This document shows, piece after piece, positions 1-8,606 of a DNA stretch of 64,000 nt. Made by a program: the position numbers and the translations under genes. This DNA comes from CAYLYM01 sp964387645 (GTDB lineage: Bacteria > Calditrichota > Calditrichia > RBG-13-44-9), in NCBI GenBank assembly GCA_964387645.1, contig CAYLYM010000003.1, positions 8,882 to 72,881 of the forward strand. The letters run 5' to 3'. Below the pieces are notes generated by a model. That model worked only from the letters and a program-made list of their open reading frames with translations, did no database searches and was not told the DNA's origin. How positions within the stretch are numbered: position 1 is the stretch's first letter; every line of letters starts with the position of its first letter.

Positions 1-660
1 GGAGAAAAGGATTTCGGTAAAACCATTTCCATTAGCACTCGTTGTGGTGATGATTCCGATTGCAATCCTGCCAGTGCCGGAGGTATACTAGGTACAGTTT
101 TGGGTTACAATAATATTCCTCCCTATTGGAAGAGAGGTCTTTCAAAAGTGGAGCCGATCGATTTCAAATATACAAACATCTCCCTGAAGGATGTTTATGC
201 GATGTCTTTTCGCCATGCCCTGAAAATGATCGAACGAAATGGCGGTAAAGTTGAAAACGATCTGATAACTATTCAACTGCAACAACCAAAAGAAGTAAAA
301 TTTGAGCAAGGATTTGAAGGGCATTATCCTGTAGAAAGATATTCTTTGAAAAAAAACTTTCATGATGAATGTCGCTTCGAATTTGAAGGTGTTGGTTTTT
401 CCACCACCGGCCGGGTAGTTACAACAAGCAAGTTTAATTATATTTTAAAAACGGAACTATATATTGATGGTCACCTGATGGAAACATCCAATTTGCCAAC
501 GGATTTTCGCAAACGAAAATACACGCCTTTCTTTTGCTTTAAATTACCCGAAGGAAAGCATCAAGTTTATATCAGGATTCTTAATCCTACTGAGGAAGTT
601 TATATTCAACTAAGCGATCTTCTGGTTTACCGAAGCCATCCCCCAAATTTACGGTTTTAA
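1..660 (+). CDS. ADP-ribosylglycohydrolase family protein, C-terminal part
   Basis: The reading frame is open from base 1, so the gene starts upstream of the window. The first ~35 residues carry the metal-binding signature of the ADP-ribosylglycohydrolase fold (TRCGDDSDCNPASAGGILGT, with two consecutive Asp and the DSDCNP core), which normally lies near the C-terminus of that all-helical domain. A further ~180 residues follow that look like a beta-rich accessory domain (many alternating hydrophobics, ending LLVYRSH). By family knowledge such proteins cleave ADP-ribose-type N- or O-glycosidic bonds. The downstream nucleoside hydrolase and ThuA-like genes suggest a nucleoside or sugar salvage locus, which is inference. 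The frame is intact to its stop, unlike the next two genes. Confidence 0.8.
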   Translation, partial: GEKDFGKTISISTRCGDDSDCNPASAGGILGTVLGYNNIPPYWKRGLSKVEPIDFKYTNISLKDVYAMSFRHALKMIERNGGKVENDLITIQLQQPKEVKFEQGFEGHYPVERYSLKKNFHDECRFEFEGVGFSTTGRVVTTSKFNYILKTELYIDGHLMETSNLPTDFRKRKYTPFFCFKLPEGKHQVYIRILNPTEEVYIQLSDLLVYRSHPPNLRF

Positions 661-678
661 ATGAGAAGAAAGTGTAAA

Positions 679-1138
679 ATGAACATAAAAAAGCCTGGTA
701 ATTTTTTTGTATCCATTTTTTTATTGACTGTACTTCACTCTATTCAAAAAATACAATTACCGCTTCAGATCTTTTTCACCACCATTTTATAGTTGATGGT
801 TTAGAAAAAGAGAAAGATGCCTGGTAAAATACACCAGTTATTGCAGATTCCGTACGGGATGGAGATCTGAATATTTTTACTATTGAGCAACATAACAAAA
901 ATATCTCGCCCGCAAATGCCCTATTCAGAAGAAAAATCTGGGAAAATCTGGATAGGAAAGTAAACCGGTTTGTCAAAGGGTGGTGTTTGATCAGCAGTTA
1001 GGTGGCCATGATGCGCTGGTAGGAGATGTGGATGGAGATGGTGATGTGGATATTTGCTTTAAAGTCTGGAAAAGGTGGACCAAAAGTGCCAATAAAGGCC
1101 GTTTTCATGCTGATTTTTTAGAGAATTTATTACGGTGA
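679..1138 (+). pseudogene. Decayed exported FG-GAP/VCBS repeat protein
   Basis: An ATG at 679 opens a signal-peptide-like start (MNIKKPGNFFVSIFLLTVL). The frame breaks near 775, where another frame continues HHFIVDGLEKEKDAW, then a stop, then NTPVIADSVRDGDLNIF. A third segment (about 976-1138) reads GHDALVGDVDGDGDVDICFK and ends in a TGA. The DxDGDGDxD string is the calcium-binding loop of FG-GAP/VCBS beta-propeller repeats. At least two frame changes and internal stops, plus a length far below a full propeller, show a degraded gene. It lies between the glycohydrolase and nucleoside hydrolase genes on the same strand, so it was probably part of the same catabolic cluster. Confidence 0.55.
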
Positions 1139-1175
1139 AATTTCGGATTTAAAAAACACTAAAAGAGAAAGTAAA

Positions 1176-2149
1176 ATGAAGGACAGGTCCATTATTCTCT
1201 GGATTATTATTCTTAGTATGATTTTTATATTTCAAGCATACCCTGCTGGAAAGCAAAAGGTCATTCTTGATACCGACCTTGGTAACGATATTGATGATGC
1301 TTTTGCTCTGGCTTTAATCTTAAGCAGTCCGGAATTTGAAGTATTGGGGATTACCCTGGACCACGGTTTAACAGATAAGCGGGCTCAGATTGCCTGTCGA
1401 ATACTTTATGAAACCGGTCTGGAACATATTCCAGTGGCAGTAGGCAGGCCAACTCCAGAAGTAGTAGGTAAAAATAAGCAGCCTGCCAGATATGCACCTC
1501 AATTTTACTGGGGCGAAGGATTTGATATAAAGAAGCCCATTGAAAAGCCCCCAGCAGATTTTATCATCGAAATGTTGCGAAAATATCCCCATGAAATTAA
1601 ATTATTATCTTCACAGTTGGACCAGTGCCGAATATGACGGATGTTATTGAAAAGGATCCTGAGGCACTGAAGTTGGCCAAAAAAATTTATTCGATGTTCG
1701 GTTCTTTTTACATGGGTTATGGAAAACACGCGGTGCCATCTCCTGAGTGGAATGTTAAAGCCGATGTAGAATCAGCTAAAAAATTTGCCGCTAGTGGAGC
1801 ACACATTGTTTATGCTGGTTTAGATATTACGACTTTTGTTAAATTAAAAGAAGACTTTCGCCTCAAACTTCTGATGAGACAATCAACCCTGACTAACGCA
1901 CTGTGTGCACTTTACACTTTATGGGGACATGAAACACCCATACTTTATGATGTGATAGCTGTTGGTATGGCTTTATGGCCTGATCTTTTCACTACCAGAC
2001 CAGCCCATGCGAAGGTGATAGAAGTTGGATTTACTGTAATAGATGAAAGCCAACCACCGAATTGTGAAATTGGCATGTCCATTCGAATGGAGGAGTTTCT
2101 GAAAAGAATAATGAACCGATATCTGCAACAAAATTTGATGCGACAGTAA
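1176..2149 (+). pseudogene. Nucleoside hydrolase (IunH-like), frameshifted
   Basis: The start has a signal peptide (MKDRSIILWIIILSMIFIF) followed by the nucleoside-hydrolase calcium/ribose motif DTDLGNDIDDAFAL (residues 32-45). The first frame runs to 1637. Homology switches frame near 1610-1616, where the other frame reads VGPVPNMTDVIEKDPE, the usual VGPLTN-type segment, and continues to the stop at 2149 through the C-terminal PPNCEIGMSI region. Both halves look conserved and together give about 320 residues, the normal size. The family hydrolyses the N-glycosidic bond of nucleosides. The signal peptide implies export. One indel is the only lesion seen, so either a recent mutation or an assembly error is possible. 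Confidence 0.8.
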
Positions 2150-2718
2150 CCGCAGGTAGAAGTATATGTGTTAATATTTTAAAGATTGTTCACTCTGAAG
2201 AGGATTTGTAATCGTTCTGAGTATAATGGAAATGTCATCCTGAGTGGAATCGAAGTGTTACCTTGCGCGAGGCCGAAGGATGTCCTGAGCAACACTAAAA
2301 AGTCACCTTGAGCTTTGTCGAAGAGTGACTAATTTTATAAAAATTAAAAGATTATCCACTTTTTTCAGAATGAAATTTTAAGGCAAAATCTCTTTTTAGA
2401 GTGGACTTAAAGCTGAAAAAGAAAAAATGAAATAATAGAACAGTCATCGTGAGAAGTTGCCATACGGATATGATCGGACCTGTACTTCGAATTCCATCTG
2501 TTGGTGAGAGCATTTTGAGTGGGCGATTGAGCCGAGCGGTGGATGACGTCTTCAAAAGGTTCCGTCTGTGGTGTTGTATGAAAATAAATCAAACAAAGAA
2601 GCTGTTTAAATAGCTGGGCAACCGTCTGGTCTGTGATAAATCGGGGACCAACCATTTGTATCCTAAAGAGAATAAATTGAAATCATCTTTTATGGAAAAA
2701 GTTTTGAGGAAACCCGAA
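2150..2718. other. Intergenic region with repeat-like debris
   Basis: No convincing gene is seen. The stretch holds the dispersed-repeat fragment described at 2229-2335. A less AT-rich patch follows at about 2450-2580 whose frame is open for ~45 codons (for example GRLSRAVDDVFKRFRLW) but is not recognisable. The patch may be the remains of a transferred segment. The ThuA-like gene that follows has its signal peptide and a Shine-Dalgarno-like GAGG at about 2706, so its promoter should lie in this region. Confidence 0.4.
2229..2335. repeat. Dispersed repeat fragment ending in a hairpin
   Basis: The text reads like the common environmental dispersed repeat of the type GTCATCCTGAG-NN-GAATCGAAG, here in two decayed copies (2233 onward and 2271 onward). 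The second ends in a hairpin (AGTCACCTT ... AAG-A-GTGACT, about 2311-2330) followed by AATTTT. Related fragments occur near 11816-11935, 18640-18690 and 58690-58800. The hairpin could act as a terminator for the nucleoside hydrolase transcript. Confidence 0.45.
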
Positions 2719-3501
2719 ATGAAAACCAAATTGAATGGCCACCAATTAAAAATTTTACCAAATGCCTGGTTGGGGCTTATAAGCATCTTTCCACTTTTAA
2801 TGTTTTTTACCGGGTTGGGGATGGCGGAAAAAATTTTAGCTAAAGAATCGCAAAAGATACGAGTGTTGATCATCACCGGCGGGCATCAGTTTGAAAGAGA
2901 AGCTTTCTTTCAAATGTTTGATAGTTTCACCGACATTCAATATCAGGAGAAGCAGCATCCTGGTGCTAACGACGCTTTTTTCCCGGAAACTGCTGACAGT
3001 TTTGATGTGTTTGTCTTTTACGATATGTATGAGGAAATAACCGAAGAACAGAAACTGGCTTTTCTGAATTTGCTAAAAAAAGGGAAAGGAATGGTTTTCT
3101 TACACCATTCCCTGCTTTCTTACCAGGGATGGGAGGCGTTCGAGAAGATTATCGGCGGACGTTATCACCGTCAGGCTAACGCCAATCATCCCGCCTCCAC
3201 TTACCAACATGACGTGGATTTCATGGTACATGTGGTGGATACATCGCATCCGGTAACCAGAGGCATGAAAGACTTTCTGCTACATGATGAAATCTATGGC
3301 CATTTTTCTGTTTCACCAGACGTCCAACCGCTATTGATCACCGATCATCCAGCGAGTGGCAAAATCATTGCATGGACGCATCGGTATGGCAATTCCCGGA
3401 TTGTCTATATTCAGCCGGGTCATGATCATTCCGCTTACAATAATCAGAATTATCGGCGGATGATACTCAATGCCATTCGTTGGGTAAGCGGTATCCGCTA
3501 A
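2719..3501 (+). CDS. ThuA-like domain protein, exported
   Basis: The protein starts with a hydrophobic export signal (about residues 15-35), followed by a ThuA/class-I glutamine amidotransferase-like fold: IRVLIITGGHQFEREAFFQM, then a segment with FDVFVFYDMYEEITEEQ and GKGMVFLHHSL, and near the end RIVYIQPGHDHSAY. These are the hallmarks of ThuA-like proteins, linked to sugar (trehalose-type) utilisation but without a settled reaction. I chose ATG 2719 because GAGGAAA lies 8-9 bases upstream. An alternative ATG at 2692 lacks a good ribosome site. The gene is intact, while the genes on both sides are broken. The next remnant begins directly after its stop. Confidence 0.8.
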   Translation: MKTKLNGHQLKILPNAWLGLISIFPLLMFFTGLGMAEKILAKESQKIRVLIITGGHQFEREAFFQMFDSFTDIQYQEKQHPGANDAFFPETADSFDVFVFYDMYEEITEEQKLAFLNLLKKGKGMVFLHHSLLSYQGWEAFEKIIGGRYHRQANANHPASTYQHDVDFMVHVVDTSHPVTRGMKDFLLHDEIYGHFSVSPDVQPLLITDHPASGKIIAWTHRYGNSRIVYIQPGHDHSAYNNQNYRRMILNAIRWVSGIR

Positions 3502-4414
3502 AGTTATTTTTGGTAAATAAGCTTTCTACTACGACAAAAACATGGAAAATCGTGTTTTTTCACAAACCACCCCCCACAACAGGCGGCCATGACAATGATA
3601 TGAATACCTATCGTAGCACCTGGTGGAAAGCGTTTGAGGATTATGGTGTTGACGTTGTTTTGGGAGGACATACTCATTATTACTTAAGGTCAAAACCAGT
3701 TAATCTGAATGTCAGCACTACTTCTGCGGTCGGTGAATATGGAAGTAAACCCGGGCAAGGCAGACTTCAAATCATAGCGGGATATTATGGTGCACCTCTT
3801 ACCTCAACTGGAAGTGGGCGGTTTGTCGAAAAAAATGTAAGCACGATGAATTACGTAAAATTTGAAATTAACGATAACATATTGAAGATGAACGCATATA
3901 ACATGTCTGGAACATTAATTGACAGCGTTACTATTGTCAAGCAAGAAGAAACGGATATCATAGTTTTAGAAACGAAAACACCCACAGGATTTACACTTAA
4001 TCAAAACTTTCCCAATCCATTTAATTCTTCAACAACTATTAACTATAATCTACCAAAATCAGATTACGTTACCTTAAAAATATATAATCTTTCGGGTCAA
4101 GAAATAGAAACATTAATAAAGGATTATAAAACAGCCGGAGAACAAGAAGTAAAATGNNNNNNNNNNNNNNNNNNNNNNNNNNNNNNNNNNNNNNNNNNNN
4201 NNNNNNNNNNNNNNNNNNNNNNNNNNNNNNNNNNNNNNNNNNNNNNNNNNNNNNNNAAATAGAAACATTAATAAAGGATTATAAAACAGCCGGAGAACAA
4301 GAAGTAAAATGTGTAACTAATAGCAAATTAATGGCTACCAATAGGCTGGAGCTGACCAAAACCATAGTGCTTCAATTGAAGTTTGGTAGTGAAAATGAGA
4401 ATTTTATGCATTGA
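3502..4414 (+). pseudogene. 5'-truncated metallophosphoesterase with T9SS-type sorting domain
   Basis: Homology begins immediately after the ThuA stop (FLVNKLSTTTKTWKIVFFHKPP). It covers only the C-terminal half of a purple-acid-phosphatase-like metallophosphoesterase: the FFHKPP segment and the metal-binding VVLGGHTHYY. A T9SS C-terminal sorting domain follows (TPTGFTLNQNFPNPFNSSTT, then YNLSGQEIETL). The N-terminal metal ligands and any signal peptide are missing, so the gene cannot work as it stands. The sorting domain crosses the N gap at 4157. If the 55-bp flanking duplicate is merged, the frame continues to a stop at 4412-4414, but the usual G-I-Y-x-Y-x-L end of the sorting domain is poorly preserved. 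The T9SS domain itself implies that the organism has, or had, a type IX secretion system. Confidence 0.75.
4102..4311. other. Scaffold gap (100 N) flanked by an exact 55-bp duplicate
   Basis: Bases 4157-4256 are exactly 100 N. The 55 bases before the gap (4102-4156) are identical to the 55 bases after it (4257-4311). Two contig ends that share exactly one assembler k-mer (55 is a common setting) would produce this, so the gap is most likely artificial and the true sequence continuous. Confidence 0.85.
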
Positions 4415-4496
4415 ATCAAATTTTGTATATGCGGTTTTAGCAGCTCAGCCAGATCATTATATGCTAATATTTGAAGAAATAGACAACTTAAGATAA

Positions 4497-5034
4497 AAAA
4501 AATGGAATGCAACACTTGTCGAAATACCCCTAAACAATGATCCTATTAATACCGACAAAAAGGTTCAATGGATCTTAAAGCCAACAATAAATAATAAAAT
4601 TATGCGTGTCCAGGACTTAATGGTTACAGAAATCCTCGAATCAAATAATTGGGGAGAGACCGATTTACTTTTCTAGTACAGCTTCAATGTTAAATAAATT
4701 AGGTCTTGATGAGTATTTAGCGTTTGAAGGACTGGTTTACAGTCTCAAATCGCATAAAGAGGAAATTTCAGTAGAGCGACTTAAGAATAATTGTTTTGAG
4801 GTTTACACCTACAGCGGGATCAATGATGAACACCTACAACATATCGAAGACCTACAAAGATTATTTCAGAACTATCGAGCTTATTTTTCGCAATTGGTTA
4901 CTTTTTACTCAGAAGCTGGGAAAAAGGATAAAGCCAGAAAAACACTGGAATTCCTGAACAATAAATTACCAGAAAGATTGTTTCCTTATCCAAGCGATAA
5001 ATTAAAAACTGATATTAAAAATCCTCACGGTTAG
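4497..5034 (+). pseudogene. DUF2723-type membrane protein remnant (C-terminal end)
   Basis: From 4503 one frame reads KKVQWILKPTINNKIMRVQD then LMVTEILESNNWG and reaches a stop at 4674. One base out of phase the text continues RPIYFSSTASMLNKLGLDEY and LAFEGLVYSLKSHKEE to the stop at 5032-5034. The order RVQDLMV - NNW-RPIYF - LGLD-YL-EG-VY-L is the C-terminal signature I know from large DUF2723 membrane proteins (protein O-mannosyltransferase-like, with TPR tails) of FCB bacteria. Only ~180 of about 900-1100 residues remain, with a frameshift near 4655. The transmembrane part is absent. It sits right behind the decayed metallophosphoesterase, within the same decaying block. Confidence 0.6.
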
Positions 5035-5319
5035 TGGATTTAAGCCTTTCGGTGTCTGAAACCTGGACCGTTATGCCTTAAGAAACTACAAATGAATAGA
5101 TATTAAAAAGAAGGACTCACTAATTTTGGTATAACACAGTCATTAATCCGACCGATTGGTAGTGTTTCAAATTCAGTCAAGCTAGTACCCCAATTAAAGT
5201 AATTCGTAATCTTAACGTTCAGCGCGAATAAGTTCAGCGGCGTGTTATATCCTGGCCGTTAAAGATACCCTCAATGTGTAATTTTACTCGTTTAAAAAAT
5301 CATGTATGCTGAATCTTTC

Positions 5320-6132
5320 TTACCCCAAAGCCACGTCCAGAGTCATCATCACGGCGAAACCTAACATGGCGCCCATGGTAGCAATATCAGTGTTTTTCTC
5401 TAATTGTGATTCGGGAATAAGCTCTTCTACTACTACAAATATCATTGCTCCAGCAGCAAAAGCCAGGGCGTAAGGCAAAATTGGTTTAACCAAAATTACA
5501 GCAGCCGCACCCAGAACCCCGGCAATAGGTTCTACAATACCGGAGAGCTGGCCGTACCAGAAGCTTTTGAACCGTGAAAATTCTTCTCTCCTTAATGGAA
5601 CCGAAACTGCAAGGCCTTCCGGAAAATTCTGGATACCAATACCAATGGCTAATGCCATGGCACCTTCCAGCGTTGCGGAAGGAAAGTTTGTTGCCAGAGC
5701 ACCAAAGGCTACTCCCACTGCTAGCCCCTCGGGAATATTGTGCAAAGTGATTGCCAGAACCAATAATACACTGCGGCGCCAACTGGTATGAATCCCTTCG
5801 GCCTCTTCTATGGGGAATCCCATGTGAAGGTGAGGCAGTACTTTGTCTACTAAACGCAAAAAAACGCCGCCAAGTAAAAATCCCACCACGGCAGGTATCC
5901 ATGCAGGTGTAGAATTTTCCTTAGCCATCTCTATCGCCGGCGCCAACAAAGACCAATAACTCGCTGCAATCATCACGCCAGCTGCAAACCCCAACATGCC
6001 ATCCAAAACTTTGCGGTTGATTGATTTAAAGATAAACACAACTGCCGCTCCTAATGCCGTGAGAAACCAGGTGAAGCAGGTCGCCAGAAAAGCCTGAAAA
6101 ACAGGATTTTGTTGTTCAAACCATTCTATCAT
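5320..6132 (-). CDS. ZIP-family metal transporter (GufA/ZupT-like)
   Basis: A 270-residue membrane protein with about eight hydrophobic segments. It carries both ZIP signature motifs in the central helices: HNIPEG at residues 131-136 and QNFPEG at 168-173, which form the binuclear metal site in TM4/TM5. A His-bearing cytoplasmic loop (LPHLHMGF, ~99-105) lies between TM3 and TM4, as is typical. The family imports divalent metals (Zn, Fe, Mn) into the cytoplasm; specificity cannot be read here. The length and the glycine-rich helices match the GufA subgroup. The gene stands alone, facing the decayed block. A GAAAGGAG ribosome site precedes the ATG at 6132. Confidence 0.9.
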   Translation of the reverse strand: MIEWFEQQNPVFQAFLATCFTWFLTALGAAVVFIFKSINRKVLDGMLGFAAGVMIAASYWSLLAPAIEMAKENSTPAWIPAVVGFLLGGVFLRLVDKVLPHLHMGFPIEEAEGIHTSWRRSVLLVLAITLHNIPEGLAVGVAFGALATNFPSATLEGAMALAIGIGIQNFPEGLAVSVPLRREEFSRFKSFWYGQLSGIVEPIAGVLGAAAVILVKPILPYALAFAAGAMIFVVVEELIPESQLEKNTDIATMGAMLGFAVMMTLDVALG

Positions 6133-6562
6133 AAAGAACTCCTTTCTTTAAATTTTCCCTGGAAAATGATTTATCAGCTCCATCAAGACAATATTTTGGT
6201 CTTCGACATCTCCAATATAGATAGTTGAACAAAAAAATATGGGATTTTTTTATCTTCCCGAAATTCAGTTTAAATGGAATTGAGGACAAAAAGTTTCATT
6301 GAATGAAGATTCCTTATCAAATTATCCTTTTGGATTATAACCATCAGACGGCCAATTTTATCAGAGAAATGTTCATTTCAGGAAAGAAAATAAGGTCAAT
6401 TGTATGAAAAACAAATGAGATTGTTAAGAATTTTTTTAATCGGTTTGTGTTTTACAGTAAAATAGTGGTTGTGGTATTTTTGTTTTTTCTTTGTAGTCAA
6501 ACGAGATGAATTTAAATTCTTTCAATTGAAAGAATCATTCCCCGATCTAAAGGAGTAGAAAA
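6133..6562. other. Divergent intergenic region
   Basis: AT-rich spacer between the divergently transcribed ZIP gene and the peptidase gene. It must hold both promoters. No hairpin, RNA gene or coding remnant is recognisable. The peptidase has a clear AAAGGAG ribosome site just before its ATG. Confidence 0.5.
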
Positions 6563-8104
6563 ATGAAGTATTTACTGAAAATTATAATACCAATTCTGAT
6601 TTTGTGTTACGATCATAACATATTTGGCCAGGACATTTATAAAAATGATTATTTTAATTTCAATGATAATTGGGAGTGGAATCAATTACTTCAAAAAACC
6701 AATAATCCAGAGACCCTATCCAATATTAAAGAATTAAAAGCATACCTATCAATCGATGAGGGCAGATTTCTACTGTTGCAGTTATCAAAACTAAATAAAC
6801 CGGAAGACATTAAGAAACTTAATGTCATCGAAAAACAACAATCCAAAAGGGGCGGTGGATTTTATGGCATCGTTCCAGACTACTTTAGTAATATTGATAG
6901 CATTCCCATACCGAATGATTTTGATAATATAATTAAAACAGCCCTATATTTGACAAAGATCAGAAGCAAAATTTATAAGATAATTTCTAACCCAGATTTT
7001 GAATATCCAGTTAGCTTTACCAATGAGGAATTTCCTGATTTACCAACATACAATTTCCCTGATAATATGCATCTGGAATTTGATTTTACGGCGATTGAAA
7101 ATTTACTTGATTTTTTCACTCAAAGAGAAATTCATTTTAACCGGGCAATAGAATTAGCTAAGGATCGAACATTTCTTGAAATGCTAAAACATCGCCGACA
7201 GTTAGGTTATGTTCCTGAACCGCTACCAGATTCAAGTGATCTGGGGCAGTTTATTTTTCATGCTGCAAGTAGAAAACCATTAAATATGATTTGGAAATGG
7301 CTTAATCCCTGGAATTATTTTTGTCTCTCAGATTTATATTTAAACCAGGTTGAATATCGAAATTTGGTTAATACTTTAAAGTCAAATAAAAATAAATCAA
7401 TAAATTATATTCTTGGTAGAATAGCTCTTTTTTCCAATTATAAACAAAATTTTAACGAACGGTTAAGTTTTGCTGTGAATTGGGGGATAAGAAGTTGGGC
7501 AACAGAATATAGTTTAGGTACGAATATCGTTCAATTTAAAGACGACTATCAAAAAATGTTGCGAACCATAACTCATGAAACATTTCATCGCCTTCAATTA
7601 AAATTATGTCCTGTTGATCCTTCTCTGGCTTCACAAAAAAATAGAAAATATGAATATTTGGTGTTATATAAATTCCCCACTCAAGAAGATCGTAAATTTT
7701 ACGAGGCACTTACATATATAATGCTTGAAGGAACAGCTACTTTAGTGGGTGGTATAGATACTGATTGGAATGTTGAGCAAAATGCTCTTGAAGGTAAGAA
7801 ATTACTGGAAGAGCTATATGAAAGTATTTATGTGCAACACGACTTTAAAAAAAGCGAACAATTATTAAATTATGGATTGAAATCAAATGGTCCATTTTAT
7901 GGTCTTGGATATTACATGAGTAAAGTCATTGTAGACAGGATGGGAAAAAAAGAAATAGGTGAATTATTAAAAAAGGGAAGCATTACTTTTTTTAAGGAAT
8001 ATTGTCAAATAGTAAATAAGCTTGCTTATTCTGAAAATATATTTTTCAATGAAAATATTGTAAAACAATTAAATAGTTTAGCGGACCTAATGGACACAGA
8101 TTAA
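6563..8104 (+). CDS. Secreted putative zinc metallopeptidase (DUF5700-like)
   Basis: 513 residues with an N-terminal signal peptide (MKYLLKIIIPILILCYDH). The body has a zinc-binding HETFH at residues 338-342 and a downstream Glu within EGTATLVGG (E389), giving the HExxH...E arrangement of gluzincins. A conserved-looking GGGFYGIVPDYF block lies at about residue 97. The layout (long helical N-terminal half, HExxH, then E-G-x-A-x-L about 47 residues on) resembles the putative zinc peptidases grouped as DUF5700, so proteolysis in the periplasm or outside is expected by analogy. I do not recognise a closer family. The gene is monocistronic and more AT-rich than its neighbours. AAAGGAG precedes the ATG. 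Confidence 0.65.
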   Translation: MKYLLKIIIPILILCYDHNIFGQDIYKNDYFNFNDNWEWNQLLQKTNNPETLSNIKELKAYLSIDEGRFLLLQLSKLNKPEDIKKLNVIEKQQSKRGGGFYGIVPDYFSNIDSIPIPNDFDNIIKTALYLTKIRSKIYKIISNPDFEYPVSFTNEEFPDLPTYNFPDNMHLEFDFTAIENLLDFFTQREIHFNRAIELAKDRTFLEMLKHRRQLGYVPEPLPDSSDLGQFIFHAASRKPLNMIWKWLNPWNYFCLSDLYLNQVEYRNLVNTLKSNKNKSINYILGRIALFSNYKQNFNERLSFAVNWGIRSWATEYSLGTNIVQFKDDYQKMLRTITHETFHRLQLKLCPVDPSLASQKNRKYEYLVLYKFPTQEDRKFYEALTYIMLEGTATLVGGIDTDWNVEQNALEGKKLLEELYESIYVQHDFKKSEQLLNYGLKSNGPFYGLGYYMSKVIVDRMGKKEIGELLKKGSITFFKEYCQIVNKLAYSENIFFNENIVKQLNSLADLMDTD

Positions 8105-8418
8105 AAATTACACAGAATGACGGACGATCAAAGCGATATATTGTACCCTTAATAAGTGGAGCCAGAAGATATGCCATAAATAATGAATGTGATGATAGAT
8201 AAGATGTTTGCTAATGATTACAGTCCATGCCTCTTTATCATGGTCTTTCAATTAGTTAAGATCTCTTTAAAAAGTCCTAACCGATTGCTTTTAAAAAGAA
8301 TAAGAATTAGCATAAATAGCAATTTGCATATTTTTTATAAAAATTACTCCAAATTTTCTTAAATGAGTCGATCAGATATACGAGTTAGCGGTAACTATTA
8401 ATTTAATTATTTGAAACG
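8105..8418. other. Intergenic, no gene seen
   Basis: AT-rich sequence between the peptidase gene and the transposase remnant. I see no open frame with protein-like composition and no strong hairpin. It may include eroded flank of the former insertion sequence. Confidence 0.4.
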
Positions 8419-8604
8419 ATTTTCTGTTCAGGATTAGATAAGAATAATCCCCGGGTAGAATTGGGCCAACAACTTCGATGGGATAAGCTGGCCAGGATTT
8501 ATTCTAGATCAATGTGTGAGGATTATGGTTGTCCATTGATATCGCCCAGGGTTGTGATAAGGGCGCTGATAGTAATGCATAAATTGGGTTTATCGGAAGA
8601 AGTG
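8419..8604 (+). mobile_element. Transposase remnant (IS5/IS1182-type N-terminus)
   Basis: The frame reads LDKNNPRVELGQQLRWDKLA then RIYSRSMCEDYGCPLISPRV and VIRALIVMHKLGLSEE. This is the N-terminal domain of IS5/IS1182-group transposases, where a W-x-L-A stretch is followed by a G-x-P-x-x-x-P-R-V/L-x-x-x-A-L segment and K-x-x-x-x-L-S-D/E-E. Homology stops at about 8604, where the text runs into the 3' end of the minus-strand DUF364 gene. No catalytic DDE domain or terminal inverted repeats are visible, so this is a dead fragment. Confidence 0.6.
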
Positions 8605-8606
8605 GG

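Noticed and set aside
5212..5264. Inverted-repeat-like text resembling an integron attC site (AACG ... CGTGTTAT)
   Set aside because: The core sites and the pairing do not hold up, and no integrase or gene cassette is near.
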